64,000 nucleotides of DNA, from contig NZ_ABVL01000021.1 in NCBI RefSeq assembly GCF_000173075.1, positions 45,814 through 109,813 of the forward strand, read 5' to 3'. This document shows positions 47,114 through 57,210 of this stretch, piece after piece. The position numbers and the translations under genes were made by a program. Numbering within the stretch: the first letter of the stretch is position 1; each line of letters opens with the position of its first letter. The notes beneath the pieces were generated by a model. The model did no database searches. It was not told where the DNA came from and worked only from the letters and a program-made list of their open reading frames with translations. Source of the stretch: Chthoniobacter flavus Ellin428 (GTDB lineage: Bacteria > Verrucomicrobiota > Verrucomicrobiia > Chthoniobacterales > Chthoniobacteraceae).

Positions 47114-49069
47114 ATGGCTAAAATACTCGGTATTGACCTCGGCACGACCAATTCCTGCATGTCCGTCATGGAAGGCGGCGAGCCGGTGGTGCTCGAAAAC
47201 TCCGAAGGCGCACGCACCACGCCCAGCGTAGTCGCTTTCAGCAAGACGGGCGAACGCCTCGTCGGCCAGGCCGCGAAGCGGCAGGCGGTGACCAATCCGC
47301 AAAACACCATTTTCTCCGTGAAGCGCTTCATGGGCCGCAAGTTCGACGAGGTCCAGGACGAGCTCCATCGCGTTCCTTACAAGCTCGTCAAGGCTTCCAA
47401 TGGCGACGCGCACATCTCCATTACCGTCAACGGCGAGACCAAGACCTACAGCCCGCCGGAAATCTCCGCGATGATCCTGGCCAAGCTGAAGGCCGACGCC
47501 GAATCCAAGCTCGGTGAAAAGATCACCCAGGCGGTCATCACCGTCCCCGCTTACTTCAACGACTCGCAGCGCACCGCGACCAAGGACGCCGGCAAGATCG
47601 CGGGCCTCGAAGTGCTCCGCATCGTCAACGAGCCCACCGCGGCTTCGCTGGCCTACGGCCTCGACAAGAAGTCCGACGAAAAGATCGCCGTGTATGACCT
47701 CGGCGGCGGCACCTTCGATATCTCGGTCCTCGAGATCGGCGACGGCGTTTTCGAGGTGAAGGCGACCAACGGCGACACCCACCTCGGTGGCGACGACTGG
47801 GACAACGCGGTCATGGACTGGATCTTCCGCGAATTCAAGACCGACAGCGGCATCGACCTCACCAAGCAGCCCGACGCCGTGCAGCGCATCAAGGAAGAAG
47901 CCGAGAAAGCCAAGATCGCCCTCTCCAGCTCGCAGGAATACGAGATCAACCTGCCCTTCGTCACCGCCGACCAGAGCGGCCCGAAGCACATCCAGAAGAA
48001 GCTCACCCGGGCCAAGCTCGAGCAGCTCACCGATCCGCTCTTCGAGCGCACCATCGGCCCGGTCAAGGCGTGCTTGAAAGACGCTGGCCTGAGCGAGAAG
48101 GAAATCGATGAGCTCGTGCTCGTCGGTGGTATGACCCGTATGCCGCGCGTCATCGAGACCGCGCGCAAGCTCGTCGGCAAGGAGCCGCACAAGGGCGTGA
48201 ACCCGGATGAAGTCGTGGCCATCGGCGCGGCCATCCAGGGCGGCGTGCTCAAGGGCGACGTCAAGGACGTGCTCCTGCTCGACGTCACCCCGCTCACCCT
48301 GGCCATCGAAACGGCCGGCGGCGTGGCCACGCCCATGATCCCGCGCAACACCACGATCCCGACCCGCAAGTCGCAGATCTTCTCCACCTACAGCGACAAC
48401 CAGCCCGGCGTGGAGATCAAGGTGCTGCAAGGCGAGCGCCCGCTCAGCCGCGACAACAAGAATCTCGGCACGTTCCACCTCGACGGCATCCCGCCGGCCC
48501 CGCGTGGCACCCCGCAGATCGAAGTGACCTTCGACATCGACGCCAACGGCATCCTGCACGTCAGTGCCAAGGACCTCGGCACCGGCAAGGAGCAGAAGAT
48601 CTCCATCACCGGCAGTTCCGGCCTGAGCAAGGACGAAGTCGAGAAGATGCAGAAGGAAGCCGAGCTCCACGCCGAGGAAGACAAGAAGGCCAAGGAGACC
48701 ATCGAGATCCGCAACAACGCCGACAACCTCGCCTACCAGTGCGAGAAGCAGCTCAAGGACCTGGGCGACAAATTGCCCGGCGACAAGAAGACCGAGATCG
48801 AAGGCAAAATCGCCGCCGTGCGCGAAGCGCTCAAGGGTAGCGACACCGACGCGATCAAGGCTGCTTACGACGACCTGCAGAACAAGTTCCAGAGCGTGAG
48901 CGAGGAACTCTACAAGCAGGCCGCCGCCTCCCAAGGTGGCGCCGCGGGCGCAGGTCCCGGCCCCGAAGCTTCCGGTGGTGCATCGGCTGATGCCGGCGCC
49001 CAGAAGAAGCAGGATGGCGACGTCGTCGACGCCGAATTCGAAGTCGTGGACGAAGACAAGAAGAAGTAA
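47114..49069 (+). CDS. dnaK: Hsp70 chaperone DnaK
   Basis: A 651-residue DnaK of normal length. The N-terminal ATPase has GIDLGTTNSCMSV, VYDLGGGTFDIS and the VLVGGMTRMPRV motif, and the substrate-binding domain begins LLLDVTPLTLAIET. The C-terminal lid is followed by a Gly/Ala tail and ends in EFEVVDEDKKK, close to the consensus DAEFEEV ending. It folds nascent and stress-denatured proteins with DnaJ and GrpE, which are not in the window. It lies upstream of a small secreted protein and groES-groEL, all plus strand. Confidence 0.98.
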   Translation: MAKILGIDLGTTNSCMSVMEGGEPVVLENSEGARTTPSVVAFSKTGERLVGQAAKRQAVTNPQNTIFSVKRFMGRKFDEVQDELHRVPYKLVKASNGDAHISITVNGETKTYSPPEISAMILAKLKADAESKLGEKITQAVITVPAYFNDSQRTATKDAGKIAGLEVLRIVNEPTAASLAYGLDKKSDEKIAVYDLGGGTFDISVLEIGDGVFEVKATNGDTHLGGDDWDNAVMDWIFREFKTDSGIDLTKQPDAVQRIKEEAEKAKIALSSSQEYEINLPFVTADQSGPKHIQKKLTRAKLEQLTDPLFERTIGPVKACLKDAGLSEKEIDELVLVGGMTRMPRVIETARKLVGKEPHKGVNPDEVVAIGAAIQGGVLKGDVKDVLLLDVTPLTLAIETAGGVATPMIPRNTTIPTRKSQIFSTYSDNQPGVEIKVLQGERPLSRDNKNLGTFHLDGIPPAPRGTPQIEVTFDIDANGILHVSAKDLGTGKEQKISITGSSGLSKDEVEKMQKEAELHAEEDKKAKETIEIRNNADNLAYQCEKQLKDLGDKLPGDKKTEIEGKIAAVREALKGSDTDAIKAAYDDLQNKFQSVSEELYKQAAASQGGAAGAGPGPEASGGASADAGAQKKQDGDVVDAEFEVVDEDKKK

Positions 49070-49088
49070 GTCGCCAACGCGGATTCCC

Positions 49089-49334
49089 ATGCGCTTCCTC
49101 GGCCTCACCATCGCCCTACTCGCCTCGTCTCTGGGCGCGCGCGCCCAGTCTGCTGAAGACCGCGTCGCCGCGCTGGAGGCGCGGGTGAAGTCTCTCGAAA
49201 CGGCCTTGCAACAGCGTTCGAGCGCGCCTCTGGCGCTCGACGCTGGCGCGCAGGAATCTGCAACTGGCGCCTACGAAATAGCCGTCCCGCGAGTCATTCA
49301 ACTCACCACCGGCCCTTCCGACACGGCCCCCTAA
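49089..49334 (+). CDS. Small exported coiled-coil protein between dnaK and groES
   Basis: An 81-residue protein starting 20 bases after dnaK. It has a signal peptide (LGLTIALLASSLGARA) followed by a short heptad coiled coil (EDRVAALEARVKSLETALQ) and a low-complexity tail. No family was recognised. An open frame through dnaK is out of phase and ignored. A periplasmic helper role is possible but there is no motif to support it. Confidence 0.55.
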   Translation: MRFLGLTIALLASSLGARAQSAEDRVAALEARVKSLETALQQRSSAPLALDAGAQESATGAYEIAVPRVIQLTTGPSDTAP

Positions 49335-49433
49335 ACTTTACCGAAAACGCCGAGGTCCGCGGATTCTCTAGCCCGCCGACCTCGGTGCTCGCTAAAAACC
49401 AAAACCAAAACAACCAACCAAACCAAAACCAAC

Positions 49434-49730
49434 ATGGCATCTGTCAATGTTCGACCCCTCGCCGACCGCGTGCTCGTGAAGCCGCTGGAGGCAGTTGAAA
49501 CCAAAAAGGGCGGGATCATCATCCCCGACGCCCACAAGGAAAAGCCCCAGGAAGGCGAAGTCGTGGCCCTCGGCACCGGCAAGCGCGACGAAGCGGGCAA
49601 GCTGATCGAATTCTCGGTGAAGAAGGGCGACAAGGTCCTCATCTCCAAGTACGGCGGCACCGAAATCAAATTCGAAGGCGAGTCCTACCTCATCATGCGT
49701 GAGGACGACATCCTCGGCATCATCGGCTAA
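49434..49730 (+). CDS. groES: Co-chaperonin GroES
   Basis: A 98-residue GroES that forms the heptameric lid of GroEL. The N-terminus VRPLADRVLVKPL, the mobile loop with KKGGIIIPD, and the end YLIMREDDILGII are all consensus. An A/C-rich leader (49393-49430) precedes the ATG and no strong Shine-Dalgarno is evident. groEL follows 166 bases later, across an inverted-word repeat. Confidence 0.97.
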   Translation: MASVNVRPLADRVLVKPLEAVETKKGGIIIPDAHKEKPQEGEVVALGTGKRDEAGKLIEFSVKKGDKVLISKYGGTEIKFEGESYLIMREDDILGIIG

Positions 49731-49756
49731 CCAAACCGGCGTGCTGCTCTCCCACT

Positions 49757-49840
49757 CTTAATCGTAATCTTTAATCCTGAATCGTTAATCCTCGCTCCTC
49801 GGAAAGAGATTAAGATTAAGGAATAAGATTAACGATTAAG
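49757..49840. repeat. Iterated TTAATC/GATTAA inverted block between groES and groEL
   Basis: The left side repeats CTTAATC/TTTAATCC words and the right side their inverse (GATTAAGATTAAGG), with a loop of about ten bases. A second word block (ACTATCAACTAACTACTATC) follows at 49859-49890 just before groEL. It may attenuate or process the groESL transcript, but that is inference. Confidence 0.55.
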
Positions 49841-49896
49841 ACCCGAAGCGGTCCGCCACTATTCACTATCAACTAACTACTATCCACTAACTCCAC

Positions 49897-51531
<1,635 letters not shown>

Positions 51532-51588
51532 GCCACGCGCTTAGCTAGACCTGCTGACTTCGAAAACTAGTTAGCTAAATATTCACGA

Positions 51589-51628
51589 CCGCCGGGTTCC
51601 GCAAGGGGCCCGGCGGTTTGTGTTTTTT
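51589..51628 (+). terminator. Rho-independent terminator after groEL
   Basis: CCGCCGGG (51589-51596) pairs with CCCGGCGG (51609-51616), followed by TTTGTGTTTTTTT. It lies 58 bases past the groEL stop and is the clearest intrinsic terminator in the window. Confidence 0.85.
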
Positions 51629-51727
51629 TGGGGGGAGTGAAAGTGGCAGTGGCACCCTGCGGCTGATGGGTAAACGCCAAACGACGGGAAGCCGCTCCGT
51701 AAATAGCGCGAGCGCCCAAAAAAAACG

Positions 51728-51926
51728 CTGTCATCCTGAGCGAAGCGGGGAAGCATGGGCGGAGTCGAAGGACCTCCAACTTCCGTGGGTTTTCGTGCGG
51801 AGCCGTGACGGCTCTCCTGGCAGAAACGTCTTCTGCAAACATACGGATGAAGAAGGATATTGGAGGTCCTTCGACTGCGCGTCCCGCCCGCCTTCGCCCA
51901 ACGGGACGCTTCGCTCAGGATGACAG
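51728..51926. repeat. GTCATCCTGAGC inverted-repeat element (copy C)
   Basis: Begins CTGTCATCCTGAGCGAAGCG and ends with its inverse CGCTTCGCTCAGGATGACAG. The inner pairs are GTCGAAGGACCTCCAA and TTGGAGGTCCTTCGAC-like. It shares its centre with copy D rather than A/B. A poly-A run before it and poly-T after it extend the palindrome. Confidence 0.75.
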
Positions 51927-52068
51927 GCAGTTTTTGGACCGCTGCCGCTACGTGCGGAGCACTATCTGGACGAAGGCGGCACCGTTGGTTCATATGCTCT
52001 ATCACCATCAACAAATACGTGATCACCGTCGTCAGCGTGATCGGCCCGAACACGAATCCTTCCGGCAT
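51927..52068 (-). pseudogene. Duplicated 3' tail of the adjacent kinase gene
   Basis: On the minus strand, 52068 down to about 52000 encodes GFVFGPITLTTVITYLLM, a diverged copy of the kinase C-terminal membrane segment GIVFGIIALATLITYLLM at 52715-52780. The non-coding bases past the kinase stop are also similar in the two places, up to the repeat copies C and D. No kinase domain precedes it; the GIY-YIG gene stops at 52081. Confidence 0.6.
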
Positions 52069-52080
52069 CTTTCGTATCGA

Positions 52081-52371
52081 TTACGGCCAATCTGCCGAAA
52101 GTTCCTCCCAGCGCGGATTCATCGTTTCAATCAGCGCATTTTTCTTCTCCCGTCGCCAACCCTTGAGCTGCTTCTCTCGCGCAATAGCGGAAAGCGGATC
52201 GGGGAACTGCTCGTAGTACACCAAGACGATGCAATGATATCGCTGGCTGAACGAAGCCTTCTCGGGATTTCGGTGCTGCCACAGTCGCGTAGGCAGGTCA
52301 TTCGTCACGCCGATGTAGAGCGTTTTGCGCCCCTTGTCGGTTAGGATGTAAACGTAGTATTCACGGTTCAT
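52081..52371 (-). CDS. GIY-YIG nuclease domain protein
   Basis: A 96-residue single-domain protein of the YhbQ/UPF0213-like GIY-YIG group. The motif is YYVYILTDKGRKTLYIGVTND, followed by LPTRLWQHR and EKQLKGWRREKKNALI, all usual for the family. These proteins are commonly of unknown cellular role. Here the gene is enclosed by repeat copies C and D and by two copies of a kinase tail sequence, which suggests that it arrived or was duplicated with them. Confidence 0.85.
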   Translation of the reverse strand: MNREYYVYILTDKGRKTLYIGVTNDLPTRLWQHRNPEKASFSQRYHCIVLVYYEQFPDPLSAIAREKQLKGWRREKKNALIETMNPRWEELSADWP

Positions 52372-52431
52372 CTGCTAAAGCGATTTCGATTCAGTTAGTC
52401 GCACAGAACGGAGCGCCAGCGCCGAAAAAAG

Positions 52432-52638
52432 CTGTCATCCTGAGCGCAAGGAAGGAGCCTAAGCGACTGACTGGAGTCGAAGGGCCTCCAATATCCCGGG
52501 CGCAGGCGAAGGGGAAATGGGCGTGCAGTGACGCGCAAGTTGAGGAGGCTCCGCGCGAAAACCCACGGATATTGGAGGTCCTTCGACTGCGTGTCCCGCC
52601 CGCCTTCGCCCCCCGGGACACTTCTCTCAGGATGACAG
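52432..52638. repeat. GTCATCCTGAGC inverted-repeat element (copy D)
   Basis: Begins CTGTCATCCTGAGCGCAAGG and ends CTCTCAGGATGACAG, with TTGGAGGTCCTTCGACTGCG in the right half. GCCGAAAAAAG before it and CTTTTTTGGC after it extend the palindrome and give a T-run in either direction. It occupies most of the gap between the GIY-YIG gene and the kinase stop and may terminate the kinase operon. Confidence 0.75.
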
Positions 52639-52714
52639 GCTTTTTTGGCCCGCTGTCGCTACATGCGGGGCACAATCTCAACGTTGGTTCGCATCGTCGG
52701 TCCATATCTCCTCA

Positions 52715-53773
52715 TCACCCCATCAACAGATACGTGATCAACGTCGCCAGCGCGATAATCCCAAACACAATGCCCGCGATGATCGCCACCAGTTTCCAAA
52801 ACGCGTGCTGGTTCCGTGTCCGCAGCCGCCCGAGCTTTTCCAGATAACTCGTCCGCTTCGAATGCGAGCGTTGCTTCGGCTGGCTGGCCTCGATGGCTTC
52901 ACGCCAGGCATGAATCGTCTGCGGCCGATCTTCCGCTCGGAAACGCAACGCCCAATCCACCGCGCTGAGAAACCCGGCTGAGTACTCCTGCCCTTTCAGC
53001 CGTCGCGTGAGTGGCACCACGGGATCATGCGTCATCCGATCCGGCGCATTAGGGAAACGCTCGTTGGCCAGCATCGCACGGAAGAGCACCACGCCCATGG
53101 CATAGATATCGGTGTAAGGTCCCTGCGGCGAGGTCTTGCCGTACTGCTCGATCGGTCCGTACGGCGGAGTGAGGATCTGCTCCACCGGCCGGCTGCGGCT
53201 CACGATCATCTGCCGCGCGGCGCCGAAATCGAGGAGCAGCGGAATGTGTTCGCGGGTGAGATAGATATTCGAGGGTTTGATATCGCGGTGGAGATAGTTC
53301 AACCGGTGCACCGTCGCGAGGCCATCGAGCAACGGCATGAGCAGGCGGCGCAGTTCGTTTTCGTTCAGCCGATTGGGTTTCTGTTTATCGAGATGAATCT
53401 GCAGGTCGTAGCCGTCCTCGTAATTCATCACCATGTAACCCGTTCCGTTGGCCTCGAGGTAATCGAGGACCTTGATGACGTTGTCATGCTGCACCTTGGA
53501 AAGGATCGTGGCTTCCTGGCGAAACATGCGGACCGCTTCGACGAGGACCTGTTCATCCGACTTGGTCTGCACGACGACGCGATGAGTGCCATCGCGGATC
53601 ACATAGTCCGAGGGAAACAGCTCCTTGATCGCCAGCCGTTTCCCGTTCTTCACATTCCGCGCCGCGTAGGTGATGCCGAATGTCCCCGGGCTCCCCAGGA
53701 CGCGCTCGAATTGATAGACATCGAGGATGTATCCCGCGGGCAGCGGCTTGTGGGAAAACGAGGGCGGCGGCAT
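52715..53773 (-). CDS. Serine/threonine protein kinase, membrane-anchored
   Basis: A 352-residue Hanks-type kinase. Glycine loop VLGSPGTFGITYAA, catalytic Lys in RLAIKELFP, catalytic loop YLHRDIKPSNIYLT, metal motif LLLDFGAARQ, and the SPQGPYTDIYAMGVVLF segment are all present. A basic linker leads to a C-terminal membrane helix (LVAIIAGIVFGIIALATLITYLLM), with no domain outside. It is the last gene of a six-gene minus-strand operon with FHA and PP2C genes, so it probably writes the phosphothreonines they read and erase. Confidence 0.95.
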   Translation of the reverse strand: MPPPSFSHKPLPAGYILDVYQFERVLGSPGTFGITYAARNVKNGKRLAIKELFPSDYVIRDGTHRVVVQTKSDEQVLVEAVRMFRQEATILSKVQHDNVIKVLDYLEANGTGYMVMNYEDGYDLQIHLDKQKPNRLNENELRRLLMPLLDGLATVHRLNYLHRDIKPSNIYLTREHIPLLLDFGAARQMIVSRSRPVEQILTPPYGPIEQYGKTSPQGPYTDIYAMGVVLFRAMLANERFPNAPDRMTHDPVVPLTRRLKGQEYSAGFLSAVDWALRFRAEDRPQTIHAWREAIEASQPKQRSHSKRTSYLEKLGRLRTRNQHAFWKLVAIIAGIVFGIIALATLITYLLMG

Positions 53774-53808
53774 GGGCGTGTCGGTCTCCTCGCTGGATCA
53801 GCCGAACT

Positions 53809-55452
53809 TCATAGCTTGCTGAAATCCAGCCGCACCTCGCCGAGGGTCAGCGTGTCGCCTTCGCGCAACGGCACTTCATCGAACGCCTTGGTATTGAACT
53901 GCCCATTGACCGCGGTGCGGTTCGACGAATTGCGATCCGCCACGAGAAACCGATCGCCCTCCTTGCGAATGGACGCGTGTTGCTTGGACACGCTGTCATC
54001 GTTGACCACCACGTGACAGAGCTCCGCGGTGCGGCCGAGCACGAGACGGTTGTTATTGCTGGCAAACATCATGTCCGTCACCTCGATGCGCACGCTGTCG
54101 CCCTTCGGCGTCCGACCGACCAACTGCCACTTGCCAAACCCCGGCAACGGCGCGGGCGAGGTCCGCAGCGAGGACGAATCGGCGACATCGAGCAGCTTGC
54201 TCTGCGTCGTGCCGAGCACTTTCGCCATGCGCGGGTCGCGCAGGATCGTGGTGAAGGTCGGCTTCTGGTTGAATTTGATGAGTCCGAGGATGAGGGCGAC
54301 GATCGCCACGGCCACGGCCAATGCGATGGCCACGATGATCTTCACCGGCAGCGCCGCCGTCGGCAGGATCTTGTGCGTTTCCTGACCGATGACGTAGCCC
54401 ACGTGATTGTCGTCCAGCCAGCCCTTGAGTTCGTTCGCAGCCGTGGCCCACTCGATCATTTCCTTGTCGCCGCTGGACACCTTGCTCATGCCGTCGCCGA
54501 CCACGCCGAGGACCTGGCCACCGGCATTGAGCAGCGGACCGCCGCTGTTGCCATGCTTGATCGCGCAACTGTGCTGGATGGTGAGCACATCAGGATAACC
54601 CACGCCGAGGATGCCGTGCCGTTTCGAGATCAGCTCGATGTTGCCCTTGGTCACCGTGGGGGTGAAATAATTTTTCCACAGCGCCTTGCGCTCGACCACA
54701 TTGGTGATGTCCCACGAAGTGGCCGCGGCGTCGGACTGCTTGAGATAGGAATCGATCGCCGAAAGCAGTTCGTTGCGTTCCGCGGAAACGGGACCCTGGT
54801 GATCGGCGACTTCACCGACGACGGCGTTGATCTCATTCTGGGTCAGCTTCCGGCGCAGCTTCAGGGTCAGGTCATTCACCACCCGCTGCGCCTTGATCAT
54901 GATGATCTCCTTGCGAATTTCTCCCGAGCGATTGAAGTCCTCCACGGCGACATCGGTGATGCCCGGGAACCCCATGCTGTAGACTTCTTCGGAAGCGGTC
55001 GACTTCGTCTCATCGAAGAGCAGCGGCAAAGGCGTGGCCTTGAGCTGCGGGCACTGGATGATCGCCACGTCGCGGTTCGCCGATTGCCAGACGACTTTCG
55101 CCTTATGCATGAGGTAGCGGTTGCCGACCTTCTGCACGACCATCACCAGCTTCTCGGGAACCTCCTGCTTCACGTCCGGCGCCACCACGTGGTTGTTGGT
55201 CACGATGTAGCCGTCCTTGTTGATGACGAAGCCCGTGCCGAACGAGGAGTCGACCATGTTGACCGTCTCGCCGTTGGACATCTTGATGTGGAAGACATCG
55301 AAGCCCACGCGGTTGTTTTCCGCCGGCTCAGGGCAGAAAATGCGGACCGTGGATTCCTGCATTTCGTTACTCACCTGGGCGGTGGCCGGTGCGGCCAGCG
55401 CCAGGGCGAAGCAGAGGAGAAGGAACGCGAACAGATAAGTGGGAAGTTTCAT
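53809..55452 (-). CDS. Trypsin-like serine protease with membrane helix and C-terminal FHA domain
   Basis: A 547-residue protein. Signal peptide: YLFAFLLLCFALALAAPATA. The protease domain has FGTGFVINKDGYIVTNNHVV (catalytic His), NRDVAII (Asp) and CAIKHGNSGGPLLNAGG (Ser), as in the trypsin/DegP fold. A single membrane helix (IIVAIALAVAVAIVALILGLI, about residues 360-390) is followed by an FHA domain at about 455-547 with RLVLGRTAELCHVVVNDDSVSKQHA and DRNSSNRTAVNG. With a cleaved signal peptide this would put the protease outside and the FHA inside. It lies between the PP2C and kinase genes, 35 bases before the kinase. Confidence 0.9.
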   Translation of the reverse strand: MKLPTYLFAFLLLCFALALAAPATAQVSNEMQESTVRIFCPEPAENNRVGFDVFHIKMSNGETVNMVDSSFGTGFVINKDGYIVTNNHVVAPDVKQEVPEKLVMVVQKVGNRYLMHKAKVVWQSANRDVAIIQCPQLKATPLPLLFDETKSTASEEVYSMGFPGITDVAVEDFNRSGEIRKEIIMIKAQRVVNDLTLKLRRKLTQNEINAVVGEVADHQGPVSAERNELLSAIDSYLKQSDAAATSWDITNVVERKALWKNYFTPTVTKGNIELISKRHGILGVGYPDVLTIQHSCAIKHGNSGGPLLNAGGQVLGVVGDGMSKVSSGDKEMIEWATAANELKGWLDDNHVGYVIGQETHKILPTAALPVKIIVAIALAVAVAIVALILGLIKFNQKPTFTTILRDPRMAKVLGTTQSKLLDVADSSSLRTSPAPLPGFGKWQLVGRTPKGDSVRIEVTDMMFASNNNRLVLGRTAELCHVVVNDDSVSKQHASIRKEGDRFLVADRNSSNRTAVNGQFNTKAFDEVPLREGDTLTLGEVRLDFSKL

Positions 55453-55504
55453 ATCTGAGCTGTTGAGAAACGGCGGGAGGTTGTGACGAACTTTTGCTGG
55501 TGGC

Positions 55505-56272
55505 TTACTCGTTGCGGATCACGGCGACGGTGGTGTTGTCCTGTCTCTTGCGGCCGAGTTCGTTGATGGCGATGAGCAGCGCGGTGGCGATATGCTCGGC
55601 GGATTCGCGGGCATTCGTCTGCATACGCTCGGCCACCTCCTCGTCGGTGAGCGAGGCGAGGCCATCGGTGGCCGCGTAGACGATATCGCCGCGTTGCAAC
55701 TCGAAGGGTTGATCGCGCAATTCAAACTCAAACAACGGACGGGCCGCGATGGCCGAGCGCAACGCGTGGCGGTCGGGATGGTGCGCCGCTTCCTCGGCGG
55801 TCATCTCGCCGCGCGCCACCTGGTCGGCGAGGAGCGGAGCCATGGAGTGGTCGGCATTGACCCGCTGCACGACACCGTCGCGGAAAAGATACAGGCCGGA
55901 ATCGCCGACGCTCACCCAATGCAGCCCCTGCGGGCTACGAACCACGGCGACGAGCGTCGAGCCCATGTGGCCGAAACTCTCGTCGTGCCGCGCGATCTCC
56001 TCGAGCAGGCTGCGCCGGCTGGCGTGCAACGAGCCCAGCATCCGCTCGCGGAGCGTCCCCCGGCTGAAACAGAAATGTTCGATGAACGACTCGACGACGA
56101 TGCGGCTCGCCGTTCCACCGCCCTTGTAACCGCCCATGCCATCGGCCAGCACGAGCAGGAGACCATCGAGGCCGTCGGTGTCCGCGGAGAGCGGACAGAA
56201 GCCGTAATAGTCATCCTGCGTTTCGCGTGAGCCATGAACCTGGCGCCCGGCAAAATCGATCTCGGGCCTCAT
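55505..56272 (-). CDS. PP2C-type serine/threonine phosphatase
   Basis: A 255-residue PPM/PP2C phosphatase. Metal-binding motifs: RETQDDYYGF, LADGMGGYKGG, GSTLVAVV, VSVGDSGLYLFR, YAATDGLASL and the last RQDNTTVAVIR. I chose ATG 56272, which overlaps the stop of the upstream FHA gene (ATGA); a longer start would need a rare TTG. No membrane segment, so it acts in the cytoplasm and should reverse kinase phosphorylation. Confidence 0.93.
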   Translation of the reverse strand: MRPEIDFAGRQVHGSRETQDDYYGFCPLSADTDGLDGLLLVLADGMGGYKGGGTASRIVVESFIEHFCFSRGTLRERMLGSLHASRRSLLEEIARHDESFGHMGSTLVAVVRSPQGLHWVSVGDSGLYLFRDGVVQRVNADHSMAPLLADQVARGEMTAEEAAHHPDRHALRSAIAARPLFEFELRDQPFELQRGDIVYAATDGLASLTDEEVAERMQTNARESAEHIATALLIAINELGRKRQDNTTVAVIRNE

Positions 56273-56877
56273 GAATTGTCCTGCCAATCGAACGTCTCAC
56301 CACACAAGGCCACGAAGAGCAGCTCGGTATCGCCCATTTGCATGCGATCGCCGTTCTGCAATTGCGTCGGCCCAAGGAGCGCCTCGTCGCGCAGATAAGT
56401 CGGGTTGGTCCCTTCGCCGAGGGTGAGGGTGAATTTCCGGCCGCGCGGATCGTAGAGCAGCTTGGCGTGATTGAGCCGCGAGATCTGCGAATCGCCAAAG
56501 TCAAGGCAGGCGCGCTGGCTGGCGTCGCGCCCGATGCTGTTCCAGCCGTAGCCGAGCCGCACCGCATTGCCGCGGCCGGGGCCTCGGACGATGACGAGCC
56601 AGCCGACGACCGGGTCATCGCTATCGCCGCCGGATTCGGTGCGAGGCGCGAGGGGATTGAACAGGGTGCCTTCACCGCGATTCGGCGATGGGCGGAAGAG
56701 GACGGTCTTCTCCTCGCCGCCAGAGCGGATCGGTTTGACGGTCTCGCCGGCGCCGGAGAGGGTGTCGTCACGCTCGACTTTGCGGGTGGGGTCGGTGTCG
56801 TCGCTATCGCTGTTGGCGGCTCTCTGGAGTTGCTCCAGGGGCCGCACGATGCGGGTTTTTTCGTCGTTGTCGCTCAT
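56269..56877 (-). CDS. FHA-domain protein with threonine-rich N-terminal tail
   Basis: A 202-residue cytoplasmic protein. The FHA domain is at about 95-195: NSIGRDASQRACLDFGDSQISRLNHAKLLYD and GTNPTYLRDEAL, with the phosphothreonine-binding Arg and Ser in position. The tail holds two similar short motifs, DEKTRIVRPL at the start and EEKTVLFRPS near residue 55, each with a Thr before a basic/aromatic stretch. In GarA/OdhI-type FHA proteins a threonine in the tail is phosphorylated and then bound by the protein's own FHA domain. The stop overlaps the PP2C start. Confidence 0.85.
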   Translation of the reverse strand: MSDNDEKTRIVRPLEQLQRAANSDSDDTDPTRKVERDDTLSGAGETVKPIRSGGEEKTVLFRPSPNRGEGTLFNPLAPRTESGGDSDDPVVGWLVIVRGPGRGNAVRLGYGWNSIGRDASQRACLDFGDSQISRLNHAKLLYDPRGRKFTLTLGEGTNPTYLRDEALLGPTQLQNGDRMQMGDTELLFVALCGETFDWQDNS

Positions 56878-56918
56878 GGTGGTAACGGGGTTGGTCGATG
56901 ATGGCAGGTGGTGGTGAT

Positions 56919-57206
56919 TTAGGAATAGCGCGTAACGGGCTCCTGGGCTTTCCGCAGGAGGTCGCTGACTTGAATGGAGAAGTAACCGCCGAAGCGAACC
57001 TCATCGTCCCCGCTGACATACTCCTGCTTCACGGGCTTCCAGGCGCCGTTGCGTTTGATCGCGGTGCCGTTGCTGCTCCCGCAATCGACGAGGTAATAGC
57101 GGCCGTTGTCGGTGATGGTCAGTTCGGCGTGCAGGCGGCTGATTTGCTTTTCCGCGTCTTCCAACACGATGTCCGTGCCCTTGCGTCCGATGGTGAGGAT
57201 TTTCAT
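56919..57206 (-). CDS. Short stand-alone FHA-domain protein
   Basis: A 95-residue protein that is little more than an FHA domain: MKILTIGRKGTDIVL, KQISRLHAELTITDNGRYYLVD, and CGSSNGTAIKRNG. The key GR, SRLH and SNGT motifs are intact. It starts four bases after the VWA-FHA stop. The open frame upstream to 57326 overlaps that gene out of phase and is rejected. Likely an adaptor that reads phosphothreonine. Confidence 0.88.
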   Translation of the reverse strand: MKILTIGRKGTDIVLEDAEKQISRLHAELTITDNGRYYLVDCGSSNGTAIKRNGAWKPVKQEYVSGDDEVRFGGYFSIQVSDLLRKAQEPVTRYS

Positions 57207-57210
57207 GGGC

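Noticed and set aside
47105..49111. Long open frame antisense to dnaK (668 codons)
   Set aside because: A mirror of strong codon bias in a GC-rich gene; the protein is a Val/Leu/Gly/Asp-rich shadow without a family pattern.
56273..56287. TTG start for the PP2C gene 15 bases upstream
   Set aside because: The ATG at 56272 overlaps the upstream stop as ATGA and gives a better start.
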